DNA from: an uncultured Saprospiraceae bacterium
GTDB lineage: Bacteria; Bacteroidota; Bacteroidia; Chitinophagales; Saprospiraceae
Assembly: GCA_937924805.1 (NCBI GenBank)
Contig: CALDTZ010000102.1
Location: forward strand, 1 to 64,000
Length of the DNA: 64,000 bases
Direction of reading: 5' to 3'
Of the stretch, positions 34,829 to 43,631 are shown piece by piece (position 1 is the stretch's first letter; the number at the start of each line of letters is the position of its first letter). Under the pieces are notes generated by a model. It did no database searches. It was given only the letters and a program-made list of their open reading frames with translations, and had not been told where the DNA came from. The translations under genes were made by a program, and so were the position numbers.

Positions 34829-36844
34829 ATGACAAAAACAACGTTAGATTTTGCTTCATTGATTGAACAAGGCATACCTAATACTTTACCTCCTTCACAA
34901 CCTTACCCAGCTGATGGAAATCGTGCACCCAAGAGAAAAGATATTCTAAGTCGTGAAGAAAAAACATTAGCCATAAAAAACGCTTTACGCTATTTCCCAA
35001 AAGAATGGCATGATGTCCTGGCCAAAGATTTTGCAAATGAACTCGTTGATTATGGTCGAATTTATATGCTTAGATTTCGACCTTCTTACCCAATACATGC
35101 AAGACCTATAGATGAGTATCCTGCTAAAACGAAGCAAGCAGCAGCTATTATGCTCATGATACAAAACAATCTTGATCCAGCGGTAGCACAACATCCAAAC
35201 GAATTAATAACCTATGGTGGTAATGGGGGCGTTTTTCAAAATTGGGCGCAATATCTGCTAACTATGAAGTATTTGTCACAAATGACAAACGAACAAACCT
35301 TGCACATGTATTCGGGGCACCCAATGGGCTTATTTCCTTCATCAAAAGATGCACCTCGGTGCGTAGTTACCAATGGGATGATGATACCTAATTATTCAAA
35401 ACCAGATGACTGGGAAAAATACAACGCACTAGGTGTCACTCAATATGGTCAAATGACGGCAGGCTCATATATGTATATAGGGCCACAAGGTATTGTGCAT
35501 GGAACAGCTATCACAGTGATGAATGCCTTTAGAAAAAATCTAAACCCTGGTGAAAGTCCAAATGGCAAAATATTCCTTACCGCTGGATTAGGGGGAATGA
35601 GTGGTGCACAACCAAAAGCTGGAAATATTGCAGGTTGCATCACAATTGCTGCAGAAGTAAATGACAAAGCGTCTGAAAAGAGATTTAATCAAGGATGGGT
35701 CGATGAGCTTATCGCTGATATTGATGAATTAGTTATCAGAACAAAAAAAGCGATCCACGATAAAGAAATTGTTTCTATTGCTTACCAAGGTAATGTCATT
35801 GATATTTGGGAACGATTTGATGAAGAAAATATTTTTATTCATTTAGGATCAGATCAAACCTCGTTACATAATCCATGGTCTGGAGGATATTACCCCGCCG
35901 GATTAACTGTATCTGAGGCTAATAGTATGATTAAAGACGATCCCGAAAACTTCAAGAATCATGTCCAAGATTCTCTTCGTAGACATGCTAAAGCTGTAAA
36001 TAAACATACAAAAAAAGGTACCTACTTCTTTGATTATGGAAATGCCTTCTTGTTAGAGTCATCAAGAGCAGGTGCTGATGTTATGGCAGAAAATGGAATC
36101 GATTTCAAATACCCTTCATATGTTCAAGATATTCTCGGACCAAAGTGTTTTGATTATGGATTTGGGCCATTCCGTTGGGTATGTGGTTCTGGTGACTCTG
36201 CAGATCTTGACAAAACGGATACCATTGCCGAGCAGGTAATGCAAAAAATAAAAAAGGATGCTCCTCCAGAAATTCAAGAACAGCTAGCTGATAATATTAA
36301 ATGGATTCAAGATGCAAAAAAGAATAAATTAGTTGTTGGATCTCAAGCCCGAATATTATATACGGATGCAGAGGGACGAAGTAAAATAGCACAAGCTTTT
36401 AATGATGCTGTAAAAAACAAAGAACTGAGTGGGCCCATTATTTTAGGAAGAGATCACCACGATGTTAGTGGCACTGATTCTCCATTTCGAGAGACGAGCA
36501 ATATCTATGATGGAAGTAAATTTACTGCGGATATGGCTATTCATAATGTTATTGGAGATAGCTTTAGAGGCGCTACTTGGGTTTCGATTCATAATGGCGG
36601 AGGTGTAGGTTGGGGTGAAGTGATAAATGGTGGCTTTGGTATGTTACTAGATGGTTCGGATGAAGCTTCACAACGATTAAAAAGCATGTTGTTTTTCGAT
36701 GTAAACAATGGAATAGCAAGAAGAAGTTGGGCCCGAAATAAAGAAGCTCTCTTTGCAATAAAACGAGAAATGGACCGAACACCAACTTTAAAAATTACAA
36801 TTCCAAATGAAGTAGATGATTCCATATTAAAAAACTTATTTTAA
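34829..36844 (+). CDS. hutU: Urocanate hydratase (long form)
   Basis: A 671-residue NAD-dependent enzyme that converts urocanate to imidazolone propionate. Recognisable blocks include YGGNGGVFQNWAQY, MYSGHPMGLFPS, AGSYMYIGPQGIVHGT, AGLGGMSGAQPKA, the active-site region FGPFRWVCGSG and GRDHHDVSGTDSPFRET. It is longer than the roughly 560-residue enzyme of proteobacteria, nearer the size of animal urocanases. The open frame extends upstream to 34781 within hutH, but the ATG at 34829 (MTKTTLDF) avoids a 32-bp overlap and is preferred. It is the middle gene of hutHUI. Confidence 0.95.
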   Translation: MTKTTLDFASLIEQGIPNTLPPSQPYPADGNRAPKRKDILSREEKTLAIKNALRYFPKEWHDVLAKDFANELVDYGRIYMLRFRPSYPIHARPIDEYPAKTKQAAAIMLMIQNNLDPAVAQHPNELITYGGNGGVFQNWAQYLLTMKYLSQMTNEQTLHMYSGHPMGLFPSSKDAPRCVVTNGMMIPNYSKPDDWEKYNALGVTQYGQMTAGSYMYIGPQGIVHGTAITVMNAFRKNLNPGESPNGKIFLTAGLGGMSGAQPKAGNIAGCITIAAEVNDKASEKRFNQGWVDELIADIDELVIRTKKAIHDKEIVSIAYQGNVIDIWERFDEENIFIHLGSDQTSLHNPWSGGYYPAGLTVSEANSMIKDDPENFKNHVQDSLRRHAKAVNKHTKKGTYFFDYGNAFLLESSRAGADVMAENGIDFKYPSYVQDILGPKCFDYGFGPFRWVCGSGDSADLDKTDTIAEQVMQKIKKDAPPEIQEQLADNIKWIQDAKKNKLVVGSQARILYTDAEGRSKIAQAFNDAVKNKELSGPIILGRDHHDVSGTDSPFRETSNIYDGSKFTADMAIHNVIGDSFRGATWVSIHNGGGVGWGEVINGGFGMLLDGSDEASQRLKSMLFFDVNNGIARRSWARNKEALFAIKREMDRTPTLKITIPNEVDDSILKNLF

Positions 36845-36851
36845 CAATTAT

Positions 36852-38099
36852 ATGTCTAATACCCAGATAAAATTATACGGTCCTTTTACCCAATTGGTTA
36901 GTTTAAAAAACCTCCCTTTGAAAGGTTCTTTAAAAGATGATCAAATAGACATTATCAAAAACGCTGGCATTATTGCCCACGGTTCAAAAATCCAAGCGGT
37001 CGGTGATTTCGAAAAATTGAACGCTCAATTAAAAGGTAAAAATTTTGAAACGGAATACATACAAGAACCTACAGTTGTTGTTCCTGGATTCATTGATGCC
37101 CATACTCATATTTGTTTTGATGGTAATCGAGCGGCAGATTTTGCCTCAAGAAATGCAGGAATATCTTATCAAGAGATCGCAGCAGCTGGTGGTGGTATTT
37201 GGAGTTCGGTCACACATACAAGAAATGCGACAAAGAAACGATTGGTCTCTTTGATGAACAAACGAATACAGCAACTCATTTTAAATGGAATAACTACCGT
37301 AGAAATTAAAAGTGGTTATGGGCTTTCAGTTGAGCATGAAATAAAAATGTTGCAAGCCATTGCAGAAGTAAAAAAGAAATCGAAGATAAATGTAGTTCCA
37401 ACTTGCTTAGCCGCACATATCAAGCCTAAAGATTTTGATGGTGATGAAAGAGCCTATCTTGATATGATTTTAAATGACTTAGTACCCTTGGTTAAAAATG
37501 AAGATTTAACCAATCGATTTGACATATTTACCGAAGAAAATGCCTTCAGTATAGAAGGTTCAAAATATTACTTAAAAGCACTAAAACAAAAAGGTTTTGA
37601 TTTAACTATCCATGGTGATCAGTTTAGTGTTGGAGGAAGTAAAGTTGCAGTGGAATGCGGAGCATTAAGTGTAGATCATCTTGAGGTTAGTGGAAAAACT
37701 GAAATTGAAATGATCGCAAAAAGTGAAACAATCGCGATGGCATTACCCGGTGCAAGTTTGGGTATTGGTTGTGATTTTACACCTGCAAGGAAACTATTAG
37801 ATGCAGGTGCATCCGTAGCTATTGCAAGTGATTGGAATCCAGGAAGTGCTCCAATGGGCTACCTACTTAATCAAGCATCTATATTGGCAACATTTGAAAA
37901 ACTATCAACAGCAGAAGTCCTAGCTGGGATGACATTTAGAGCTGCAAAAGCCCTTAATTATACAGATCGTGGTGTTTTAGAAAAAGGTAAAAGAGCTGAT
38001 TTTCAAATGTTTCCTACACAAGATTATCGAGACATTTTATACCATCAAGGAAGTTTACGACCAAGTGGTGTTTGGTGTGGTGGAAAACGCATCAGATAG
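36852..38099 (+). CDS. hutI: Imidazolonepropionase
   Basis: A 415-residue amidohydrolase that opens imidazolone propionate to formiminoglutamate. Metal ligands are in VPGFIDAHTHICFDG, with further His and Asp residues in LTIHGDQFSVGG, SVDHLEV and ASDWNPGSAPM. The segment IEIKSGYGLSVEHEIKML is diagnostic of HutI. It starts 7 bp after hutU. No hutG, hutF or formiminotransferase gene follows, so the last step is encoded elsewhere. Its stop is 3 bp from the convergent GNAT gene. Confidence 0.95.
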   Translation: MSNTQIKLYGPFTQLVSLKNLPLKGSLKDDQIDIIKNAGIIAHGSKIQAVGDFEKLNAQLKGKNFETEYIQEPTVVVPGFIDAHTHICFDGNRAADFASRNAGISYQEIAAAGGGIWSSVTHTRNATKKRLVSLMNKRIQQLILNGITTVEIKSGYGLSVEHEIKMLQAIAEVKKKSKINVVPTCLAAHIKPKDFDGDERAYLDMILNDLVPLVKNEDLTNRFDIFTEENAFSIEGSKYYLKALKQKGFDLTIHGDQFSVGGSKVAVECGALSVDHLEVSGKTEIEMIAKSETIAMALPGASLGIGCDFTPARKLLDAGASVAIASDWNPGSAPMGYLLNQASILATFEKLSTAEVLAGMTFRAAKALNYTDRGVLEKGKRADFQMFPTQDYRDILYHQGSLRPSGVWCGGKRIR

Positions 38100-38102
38100 T
38101 CG

Positions 38103-38627
38103 TTATTTTAGCTTTTGTGGATATTGGTAGAGCATTAACTCCTCTGGATCATTAGGCAAATGAATATATCGATCGAAAATGAGTCCGATCTTTTCCAATA
38201 ACCGCTGAGAACCAATATTTATCTTTGAAGTAATCGCTTTGACATCTGTCTGACCAAATTCATGAATACTTAACTCGAGCACCTTTGATGCGCTTTCAAA
38301 CCCATATCCTTTTTTGAAGTATGCAGGAAGAAAGGCAAATCCAATATCAATTCCTTCAAGCCCTTCTCTATCATACAATCCACAAGATCCAATCTTTTCT
38401 TTATTTGATTTTAAGATAACGGTATAGTTACCAAAACCATGTTGATCGAAACTCGGGCGAACTTTAAAATTAATGTAATCTTTAGCGGCTTGGATGGTCT
38501 TTATATTTCGATCACCAATATATTTAATCCAACTAGGTGAATTGAGTAGTGCTAAAAAAAACGGTGCATCTTCTTCTGTTGAAGGTTTTAGAATAAGTCT
38601 TTCTGTTTCAAATGAAGGATATAACAT
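38103..38627 (-). CDS. GNAT-family N-acetyltransferase (RimJ/RimL-like)
   Basis: A 174-residue acetyltransferase starting FETERLILKPSTEEDAPFF, the usual beginning of RimJ/RimL/Ard1-like GNATs. The acetyl-CoA-binding loop is in FLPAYFKKGYGFESASKVL, a variant of the R/QxxGxG/A motif, and ends with NIGSQRLLEKIGLIF. Substrate cannot be told from sequence; N-terminal amino groups or small molecules are possible. The frame runs back to 38690, but that would overlap the VF530 gene; the ATG at 38625-38627 begins 8 bp after the VF530 stop and fits the domain start. Confidence 0.85.
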   Translation of the reverse strand: MLYPSFETERLILKPSTEEDAPFFLALLNSPSWIKYIGDRNIKTIQAAKDYINFKVRPSFDQHGFGNYTVILKSNKEKIGSCGLYDREGLEGIDIGFAFLPAYFKKGYGFESASKVLELSIHEFGQTDVKAITSKINIGSQRLLEKIGLIFDRYIHLPNDPEELMLYQYPQKLK

Positions 38628-38635
38628 GGATTGTA

Positions 38636-38875
38636 CTATCTCGTTTTTATCAAATAAAGATAAATATTTTCCACTTTTGTACGTGCCCAAGGAGTCTTTC
38701 TCAAGAAGGCTAAACTCGATTTTATAGATGGATCAAATTTAAAACAACGGATATTTACCATTCTCGCAAGTTCATCCCAACCATATTCTTCGACAACCTC
38801 ATTTAAAATTTCGACAAGTTTTACCCCATGAAGTGGGTTATTTAATTGTGTCTTATTTGGTGATTTTTCATCCAT
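38636..38875 (-). CDS. VF530 family DNA-binding protein
   Basis: A 79-residue protein of the VF530/DUF2132 family. The characteristic stretch [20 protein letters not shown], then [14 protein letters not shown] and [17 protein letters not shown], covers nearly the whole length. A structure of a Vibrio member led to a proposed helical DNA-binding role. It lies 8 bp upstream of the GNAT gene in the same direction, suggesting co-transcription. Confidence 0.88.
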   Translation of the reverse strand: MDEKSPNKTQLNNPLHGVKLVEILNEVVEEYGWDELARMVNIRCFKFDPSIKSSLAFLRKTPWARTKVENIYLYLIKTR

Positions 38876-38903
38876 AAAAATCCATCATTTCATCAAAAAT
38901 ACG

Positions 38904-39635
38904 CTAAATATTTTCACTTACCGATTTCTCTTTAATTGTATCTTGGACATTAAGAATAAACCCAACCTTATACACATTTTCAATATCAATCGTTTCTACT
39001 TCAGCAAGTAATTTCCTCAATCTGGATATATATACATCAAAACTTCTTCCTAAAAAATAATCATGACGCCCGTATATATGAGCAACAGCATCACAACGTT
39101 TTAATATTTTATTTTTATTGATACATAATAATCGAAGTACTTCATTCTCTTTTTCAGTCATCCGATGTAAATCGTTATTAATTTTTAACTCATGTCGACT
39201 GTAGTCAAATGTAAAGTCTTTAAATTTGAATAGTGTAGGATAATCTTCGTAGGGATCTTTTTTTTCACGTCTTAAAATGACATTAATTTTACATAGAAGT
39301 TCTTCTTCATCAAAGGGTTTCGATATATAATCTTCAGCGCCTAAATCATAACCGGCTAACTTATCTTCCTTCATTGCTTTTGCTGTCAAAAATATAAACG
39401 GAGTCGCTACTCCTTTCTTGCGCATCGTTTTGGCTACCGCATAACCATCCATTTTTGGCATCATAACATCAAAGATGCATAGGTCATATGTATCGTTTTC
39501 TAAAGCTCTTAATCCAGCTAAGCCATCTCTACACAGTTTTACAAAAAAACGCTGTGATTGTAAGAAGTCTACTAATAGAAACCCTAGGTTCAAGTCATCT
39601 TCGACGAGTAATATTTTCTTATCTAGATTTATCAT
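38904..39635 (-). CDS. OmpR-family response regulator
   Basis: A 243-residue response regulator. The receiver domain (about 1-120) has the acidic pocket VEDD, the phospho-acceptor Asp56 in CIFDVMMPKMDG, a Thr in FIFLTAKA, and the Lys in ISKPFDEEEL. The C-terminal winged helix (about 130-230) of the Trans_reg_C type has RMTEKENEVLRLLC and SFDVYISRLRKLL. It overlaps the sensor kinase gene by 4 bp (ATGA), so the two are co-translated. The tandem repeat at 40960-40980 in the divergent promoter region is a natural target. Confidence 0.95.
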   Translation of the reverse strand: MINLDKKILLVEDDLNLGFLLVDFLQSQRFFVKLCRDGLAGLRALENDTYDLCIFDVMMPKMDGYAVAKTMRKKGVATPFIFLTAKAMKEDKLAGYDLGAEDYISKPFDEEELLCKINVILRREKKDPYEDYPTLFKFKDFTFDYSRHELKINNDLHRMTEKENEVLRLLCINKNKILKRCDAVAHIYGRHDYFLGRSFDVYISRLRKLLAEVETIDIENVYKVGFILNVQDTIKEKSVSENI

Positions 39636-40903
39636 TTGATGGGTATAAATAATTCAAACTGACTTCCCTGATTAATTTCACTTAGCACTTTGATCATACC
39701 TCTATGCATATCAATCACTGTTTTCACATATGACAAACCTATTCCAAAACCTTTAGAATTACGAACATCACCTGTATTTACACGCTGGAATTTCTTGAAA
39801 ATGTGTTCTTGATCAGCTTTACTTATGCCAATTCCATTATCCTTAAAATTAATCTTAACACCTTCTTGATTTTCAATGACAGAAATATGAATAATAGGTT
39901 TCTTTTCACTGTATTTGATCGAATTATCAATGAGATTTTTAAACACATTTCCCAAATGGTAATAATCACCTTCAACAACAAAATCAGCTGAAGTCATATC
40001 TAACACTATTCGTCCTTCTTTTTCATCTAAAACCATTTTTAGATCAGCGATTACCTCATTCAATACGTTTTTTATTGAAATTGGTTTCTTATTTAATTGA
40101 TATTGACCCATTTCCATTTTTGAAAGATATAACACGCGATCTACATGATCCTTCAATTTTGAAGTTTCCTTATCCATAATTTCAACATATGCGTCATCTT
40201 GAATAAAATCGTAACGCCTACCTAACAGTTTTAAGGCTAAGGAAATATTGGTTAAAGGTGTTTTCAATTCATGTGCTGTATTATTGAAAAAATCAATATT
40301 ATTATTTGTGATTTGCTTTTGGTGAATCAAAGAACGTAAAATCCAAAAAAGAACGAAAGCCATTAATAAGAATACGGCAATCATAGATAAAACCATAAAT
40401 CGCATATGCTTAATTAGGTATTGATTTTTTGTTGGAAAATTAACTCCTAAGGTGAATGTATTTGGAAATGCCGCTGCTGCAAGATCTACTTGACTGCAAT
40501 CGAATGACTCAATTGCTAAACTTTGATTTGCTGCATTATCTGTAAGATCCAATGAATATTGATTTCCCATTCCAAAACAAGACAACGAACAATTCAAATC
40601 AGAACATAGCTTTGGCAGTGAAATAGAAGTTAGCACTTCGTCTTTGATATCAATACATATACATTGATCGGAATCATTACACGTTTTTACATTGGAAATC
40701 TCCAAGTTTGTTTGGTACTTACTATTAAAATCAGATAACGTTTTCCCTATAGCCATTTCAGCTTTTTGATCAAATTGCTCCAATAATAATTGTCTTGATT
40801 GACCAAGCCACGCAAGTTGTAATCCAACCAACAAAGCCAATGCTATGCAAACTAAACCTATAAGGTATGGTATGTTCTTTGAATTTCCTGTTGTCAATTG
40901 CAT
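39632..40903 (-). CDS. Sensor histidine kinase with Cys-rich periplasmic domain
   Basis: A 423-residue kinase. The first membrane helix lies at about 12-35 and the second at about 170-192. The periplasmic loop between them holds seven cysteines (75, 81, 83, 100, 105, 109, 136), unusual for a Bacteroidota kinase sensor. The cytoplasmic part has the H box with His211 in NNTAHELKTPL, the N box NLIDNSIKYS, and G boxes DNGIGISK and GFGIGLSYVK. The frame starts upstream at a TTG (40927); the ATG at 40901-40903 is preferred. It signals through the overlapping response regulator. A metal, thiol or redox ligand is suggested by the cysteines, without proof. Confidence 0.92.
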   Translation of the reverse strand: MQLTTGNSKNIPYLIGLVCIALALLVGLQLAWLGQSRQLLLEQFDQKAEMAIGKTLSDFNSKYQTNLEISNVKTCNDSDQCICIDIKDEVLTSISLPKLCSDLNCSLSCFGMGNQYSLDLTDNAANQSLAIESFDCSQVDLAAAAFPNTFTLGVNFPTKNQYLIKHMRFMVLSMIAVFLLMAFVLFWILRSLIHQKQITNNNIDFFNNTAHELKTPLTNISLALKLLGRRYDFIQDDAYVEIMDKETSKLKDHVDRVLYLSKMEMGQYQLNKKPISIKNVLNEVIADLKMVLDEKEGRIVLDMTSADFVVEGDYYHLGNVFKNLIDNSIKYSEKKPIIHISVIENQEGVKINFKDNGIGISKADQEHIFKKFQRVNTGDVRNSKGFGIGLSYVKTVIDMHRGMIKVLSEINQGSQFELFIPIK

Positions 40904-40959
40904 GTGAATCAATGAATAGTTCTTCAAATATCAGGGTATAAATGATATAAAACCTAGCG

Positions 40960-40980
40960 TTTAACAGGTCTTTAACAGGT
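40960..40980. promoter_or_regulatory. Tandem direct repeat, candidate OmpR-type operator
   Basis: TTTAACAGGT occurs at 40960-40969 and again, identical, at 40971-40980, an 11-bp period. Tandem half-sites one helical turn apart are the usual binding pattern of OmpR/PhoB-type regulators. The site lies in the divergent region between the kinase gene and the Cys-rich secreted protein gene, at activator distance from the -7 boxes on both sides. Confidence 0.6.
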
Positions 40981-41021
40981 TTTTGGCTAGTATGAAACAG
41001 AAGTTCACCTAAACCTCCACT

Positions 41022-41029
41022 TATATTTG
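41022..41029 (+). promoter_or_regulatory. -7 box of the Cys-rich secreted protein gene
   Basis: TATATTTG matches TAnnTTTG exactly, but no TTTG or TTG occurs at the -33 position (about 40998-41002). A good -7 without a -33 and with an adjacent direct repeat suggests activator dependence. Confidence 0.5.
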
Positions 41030-41086
41030 AAAATGAATACAAACGGTACCTCAGCGATTCTGAGTGAAACATAAAATTTTTATACC

Positions 41087-41449
41087 ATGAAAAAAACAAT
41101 CTTCCTATGCCTATCAATGATCTTTATGTCACTGGCGGTTTCAGCACAAGTTTCACCTCTTACGGATGCAACTACTAAAAAATCATGCTGCAAAAAATCA
41201 AGTAAATGCACAAAATCAACAGTAAGTACTGATCAAATCGACATTGAAAAAGCAGCTTCAATGGAAGCAGATAAAGAGGCAAAAGTAGCTAGTGCAGCTT
41301 CAGAAACCATCATCGAAGGTATTGATATGGATGCTTCGAACTCAAAAACATGTTCTTCAGAATGCAGTGCAGAATGTTGTGCAAATTGTTCAAAGGTGTG
41401 TAAAAAGGTCTGCAATGCACTAGGAATAAAATGTAATAAAAAAGAGTAA
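41087..41449 (+). CDS. Small secreted Cys-rich protein
   Basis: A 120-residue protein with a clear signal peptide (residues 1-20, MIFMSLAVSA). The mature part has 11 cysteines: Cys34, Cys35 and Cys41 near the start, then Cys89, 93, 97, 98, 101, 105, 109 and 116. The two sets are separated by an Ala/Glu/Ser-rich linker. The C-terminal spacing CxxxCxxxCCxxCxxxCxxxC, mixed with lysines, suggests metal coordination (copper, zinc) or multiple disulphides. No known family is recognised. It is divergent from the Cys-rich sensor kinase, with a tandem operator between. It ends at a good terminator, so it is a single-gene transcript. Confidence 0.8.
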   Translation: MKKTIFLCLSMIFMSLAVSAQVSPLTDATTKKSCCKKSSKCTKSTVSTDQIDIEKAASMEADKEAKVASAASETIIEGIDMDASNSKTCSSECSAECCANCSKVCKKVCNALGIKCNKKE

Positions 41450-41472
41450 TGTTGTTTGGTTAAATACATTAA

Positions 41473-41510
41473 AAGAGCGTTATCCTGACAGGTTAACGCT
41501 CTTAGTTTTT
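41473..41510 (+). terminator. Terminator after the Cys-rich secreted protein gene
   Basis: AAGAGCGTTA (41473-41482) pairs with TAACGCTCTT (41494-41503); an inner CCTG/CAGG can extend the stem. AGTTTTT follows, ending at 41510. Confidence 0.85.
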
Positions 41511-41578
41511 AATTTATTAGCGCTTATAATTAGGGTAATTCGATTATAGAATAAACCCAATCACACACATTCCATCTT

Positions 41579-42655
41579 TTAAAACGAGAGTTCTTTTTTA
41601 ACAGGTTCACCCATCTTTTTTAAAAGCTTTAAATGAGAAACGATACCTCCCCAATAACTCGTCTGATTAGGTTCAATATTATGTTCTCTAAGTGTTCGGT
41701 ATACTATTATATTCATTTTTGGATAATGCACATGATGAATATTTGGAAATAGATGATGTGCGATATGGTTATTAAAGCCACCTAAAACAAAATTTGCAAC
41801 ATGACTAAAGGGGTGCATATCATTAGAACTCAAAATCTGATTCATAACCCATGATTCATTGATTTTACCCTGCATATCTGTTTTGGGGTACGCCGTTCCC
41901 ATTACATGGTGGGTCATAAAAAAAGTAAATAATAAAAACATCGATTGAATCGCATGCATTACGAAAAATCCTAATAAGGCAAACCACCAAGTCTGCATAG
42001 AATATACCATTGGGATAAGCAATGTTACAGCTATATAAATTGCTTTCTGAATCCAAAATAATAAATGGTAGGTACTATCTTTTTGATCCATATTCTCATT
42101 ATCAAAATATAAGATATAAAAGTCTTTGATAAAGATCCAAAACAGAGAATAGCTTGTATAGGCAAATGGAGCATACAAATGTTGATATTTATGAAACCAC
42201 AATTGAGGACTATCTGGTATCACCCTAATTAGATTCGTAATATTAAGGTCCGGATCAAAATCTTTTACATTCGGGGCATAGTGGTGCGAATGAACATGTC
42301 TATATTTCCACGCTGCAGCATGAGCACCTACAATTGTGAAGGAAATAAAATACCCAATGTTGTTAAGTTTTTTGCTTTTAAAAACATTGTCATGAGAGAA
42401 ATCATGAGAAAAATTGAAAGCAATAAGTAAAAGTAGTATTCCGTATGCAATGTATGCTAAAAGAAATACAAATGGGTGACTAACTTGTATTAAAACAGTA
42501 TAAAGACCTACTCCAGTCAAAATACAAAGACCTAATTTTATCCAGATGATGTAATTAAACTTTTTAAGATCGTCACCCATTTCCTGAAGCACTTCATTGT
42601 AAATTTTTTTATGAAGTTCGTTATGGGCTTTTACTTGGATGTGGCTGTCTTTCAT
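41579..42655 (-). CDS. Membrane fatty acid desaturase
   Basis: A 358-residue integral membrane desaturase. Histidine clusters for the di-iron site are FSHDFSHDN, YRHVHSHHYAPN, and HIAHHLFPNIHH near the C-terminus, with a further HH in FFMTHHVMG. About four to six hydrophobic segments lie between them. There is no fused cytochrome b5 domain. The acyl-lipid or acyl-CoA substrate and bond position cannot be read from the sequence. It is a single gene, with 178 bp separating it from the upstream DoxX gene. Its likely role is adjusting membrane fluidity. Confidence 0.88.
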   Translation of the reverse strand: MKDSHIQVKAHNELHKKIYNEVLQEMGDDLKKFNYIIWIKLGLCILTGVGLYTVLIQVSHPFVFLLAYIAYGILLLLIAFNFSHDFSHDNVFKSKKLNNIGYFISFTIVGAHAAAWKYRHVHSHHYAPNVKDFDPDLNITNLIRVIPDSPQLWFHKYQHLYAPFAYTSYSLFWIFIKDFYILYFDNENMDQKDSTYHLLFWIQKAIYIAVTLLIPMVYSMQTWWFALLGFFVMHAIQSMFLLFTFFMTHHVMGTAYPKTDMQGKINESWVMNQILSSNDMHPFSHVANFVLGGFNNHIAHHLFPNIHHVHYPKMNIIVYRTLREHNIEPNQTSYWGGIVSHLKLLKKMGEPVKKELSF

Positions 42656-42834
42656 AATAATGATTTTTAATGTGAATGAATCAATAGATCGTTACACATC
42701 AAAGAAAAGACTAGCCAATTTTAGATTTAATACTTATTCATAAATTCATCAAATATTAATTGCTTGAAATTAAACAAGCATTAAAATTATAAAACAAGAG
42801 TTTACTAATAGTAAAAAAACAATCTCATTGGAGT

Positions 42835-43194
42835 TTATATTTTAAACACTTTGGATTCATAAAGTCTAGATACTATTATAAATACAATCGCTGCAAACGC
42901 AAAAGACCAAGCACCATCTTGTTCAATGTAATGCGCACTTAATGCTAATACTGCATCGAAAAAGAAACCAGCATAGGCCCACTCTTTTAACAGAGGAGAA
43001 ACCCTAGATAGAACGGCAATAATCCCTAATACCTTGGCAATAGCTAGCGGATATATTAACCAAACAGGAAATCCTAATTGTCCAAAAAACCCTGCGATCA
43101 TTTCATAGTTAAAGAAATAGTTATAAGCAGAAAAAGCAAATATCAAACACATGAGTGCAGTCGATACCCAGTAAATAACTTTAGGTAAAGTCAT
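42835..43194 (-). CDS. DoxX-like small membrane protein
   Basis: A 119-residue protein with four predicted membrane helices and the DoxX-like pattern YFFNYEMIAGFFGQLGFPVWLIYPLAIAK split by short loops, then LLKEWAYAGFFFDAVLALSAH. DoxX/DoxD-like families occur next to oxidoreductases or as stress-linked membrane proteins, and no direct function is known for this branch. It stands alone on the minus strand between ileS-associated genes and the desaturase. Confidence 0.75.
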   Translation of the reverse strand: MTLPKVIYWVSTALMCLIFAFSAYNYFFNYEMIAGFFGQLGFPVWLIYPLAIAKVLGIIAVLSRVSPLLKEWAYAGFFFDAVLALSAHYIEQDGAWSFAFAAIVFIIVSRLYESKVFKI

Positions 43195-43278
43195 AATTTA
43201 TAAATTTAAATATCTAAAATACGGAGCATTCAATAGGCTACCAACATTACAATATTTGTAAAAAAGAACAGAATTTAT

Positions 43279-43617
43279 TTATTCACCACTTAATTCAGCT
43301 TCACCAACTGGTTCATCTGTAGTCGTAATATACATCATATCTTGATCGAAATTATAGTAGAAAAACAACGGTTTTTCATTTCGTAAGATATCGATATATG
43401 CAGGATATTTGTCCGCTCTTAAAAATACATGGAATTCTTTTTTGGGGTTTGAATCATCCACATAATTATCTTTCATGAAATTTTTGCAGAAGTATAAAAA
43501 CACCTTTCCTGAAGGTATGGTAATCTGAACACTATAATCAGTTTGATGTCCTAGTGCTTTTCGACCGTATAAGAAAACTTTGTAAAAACTAAATTCTTCA
43601 ATGATAAATTTATCCAT
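43279..43617 (-). CDS. Hypothetical protein downstream of ileS
   Basis: A 112-residue protein with no recognised family. It is moderately acidic and rich in aromatic residues, with beta-strand-like stretches (FSFYKVFLYG, YSVQITIPSGKVFLYFC, PLFFYYNFDQDMMYITTTD). It has no signal peptide or membrane segment. The start is 14 bp after the ileS stop, so it should share the ileS transcript. It could be a small cytosolic accessory protein; nothing more can be supported. Confidence 0.65.
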   Translation of the reverse strand: MDKFIIEEFSFYKVFLYGRKALGHQTDYSVQITIPSGKVFLYFCKNFMKDNYVDDSNPKKEFHVFLRADKYPAYIDILRNEKPLFFYYNFDQDMMYITTTDEPVGEAELSGE

Positions 43618-43631
43618 GGTGGTTTTGATTT

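Noticed and set aside
38628..38690. Longer N-terminus for the GNAT protein
   Set aside because: It would run into the VF530 gene, and the acetyltransferase domain begins just after the ATG at 38627.
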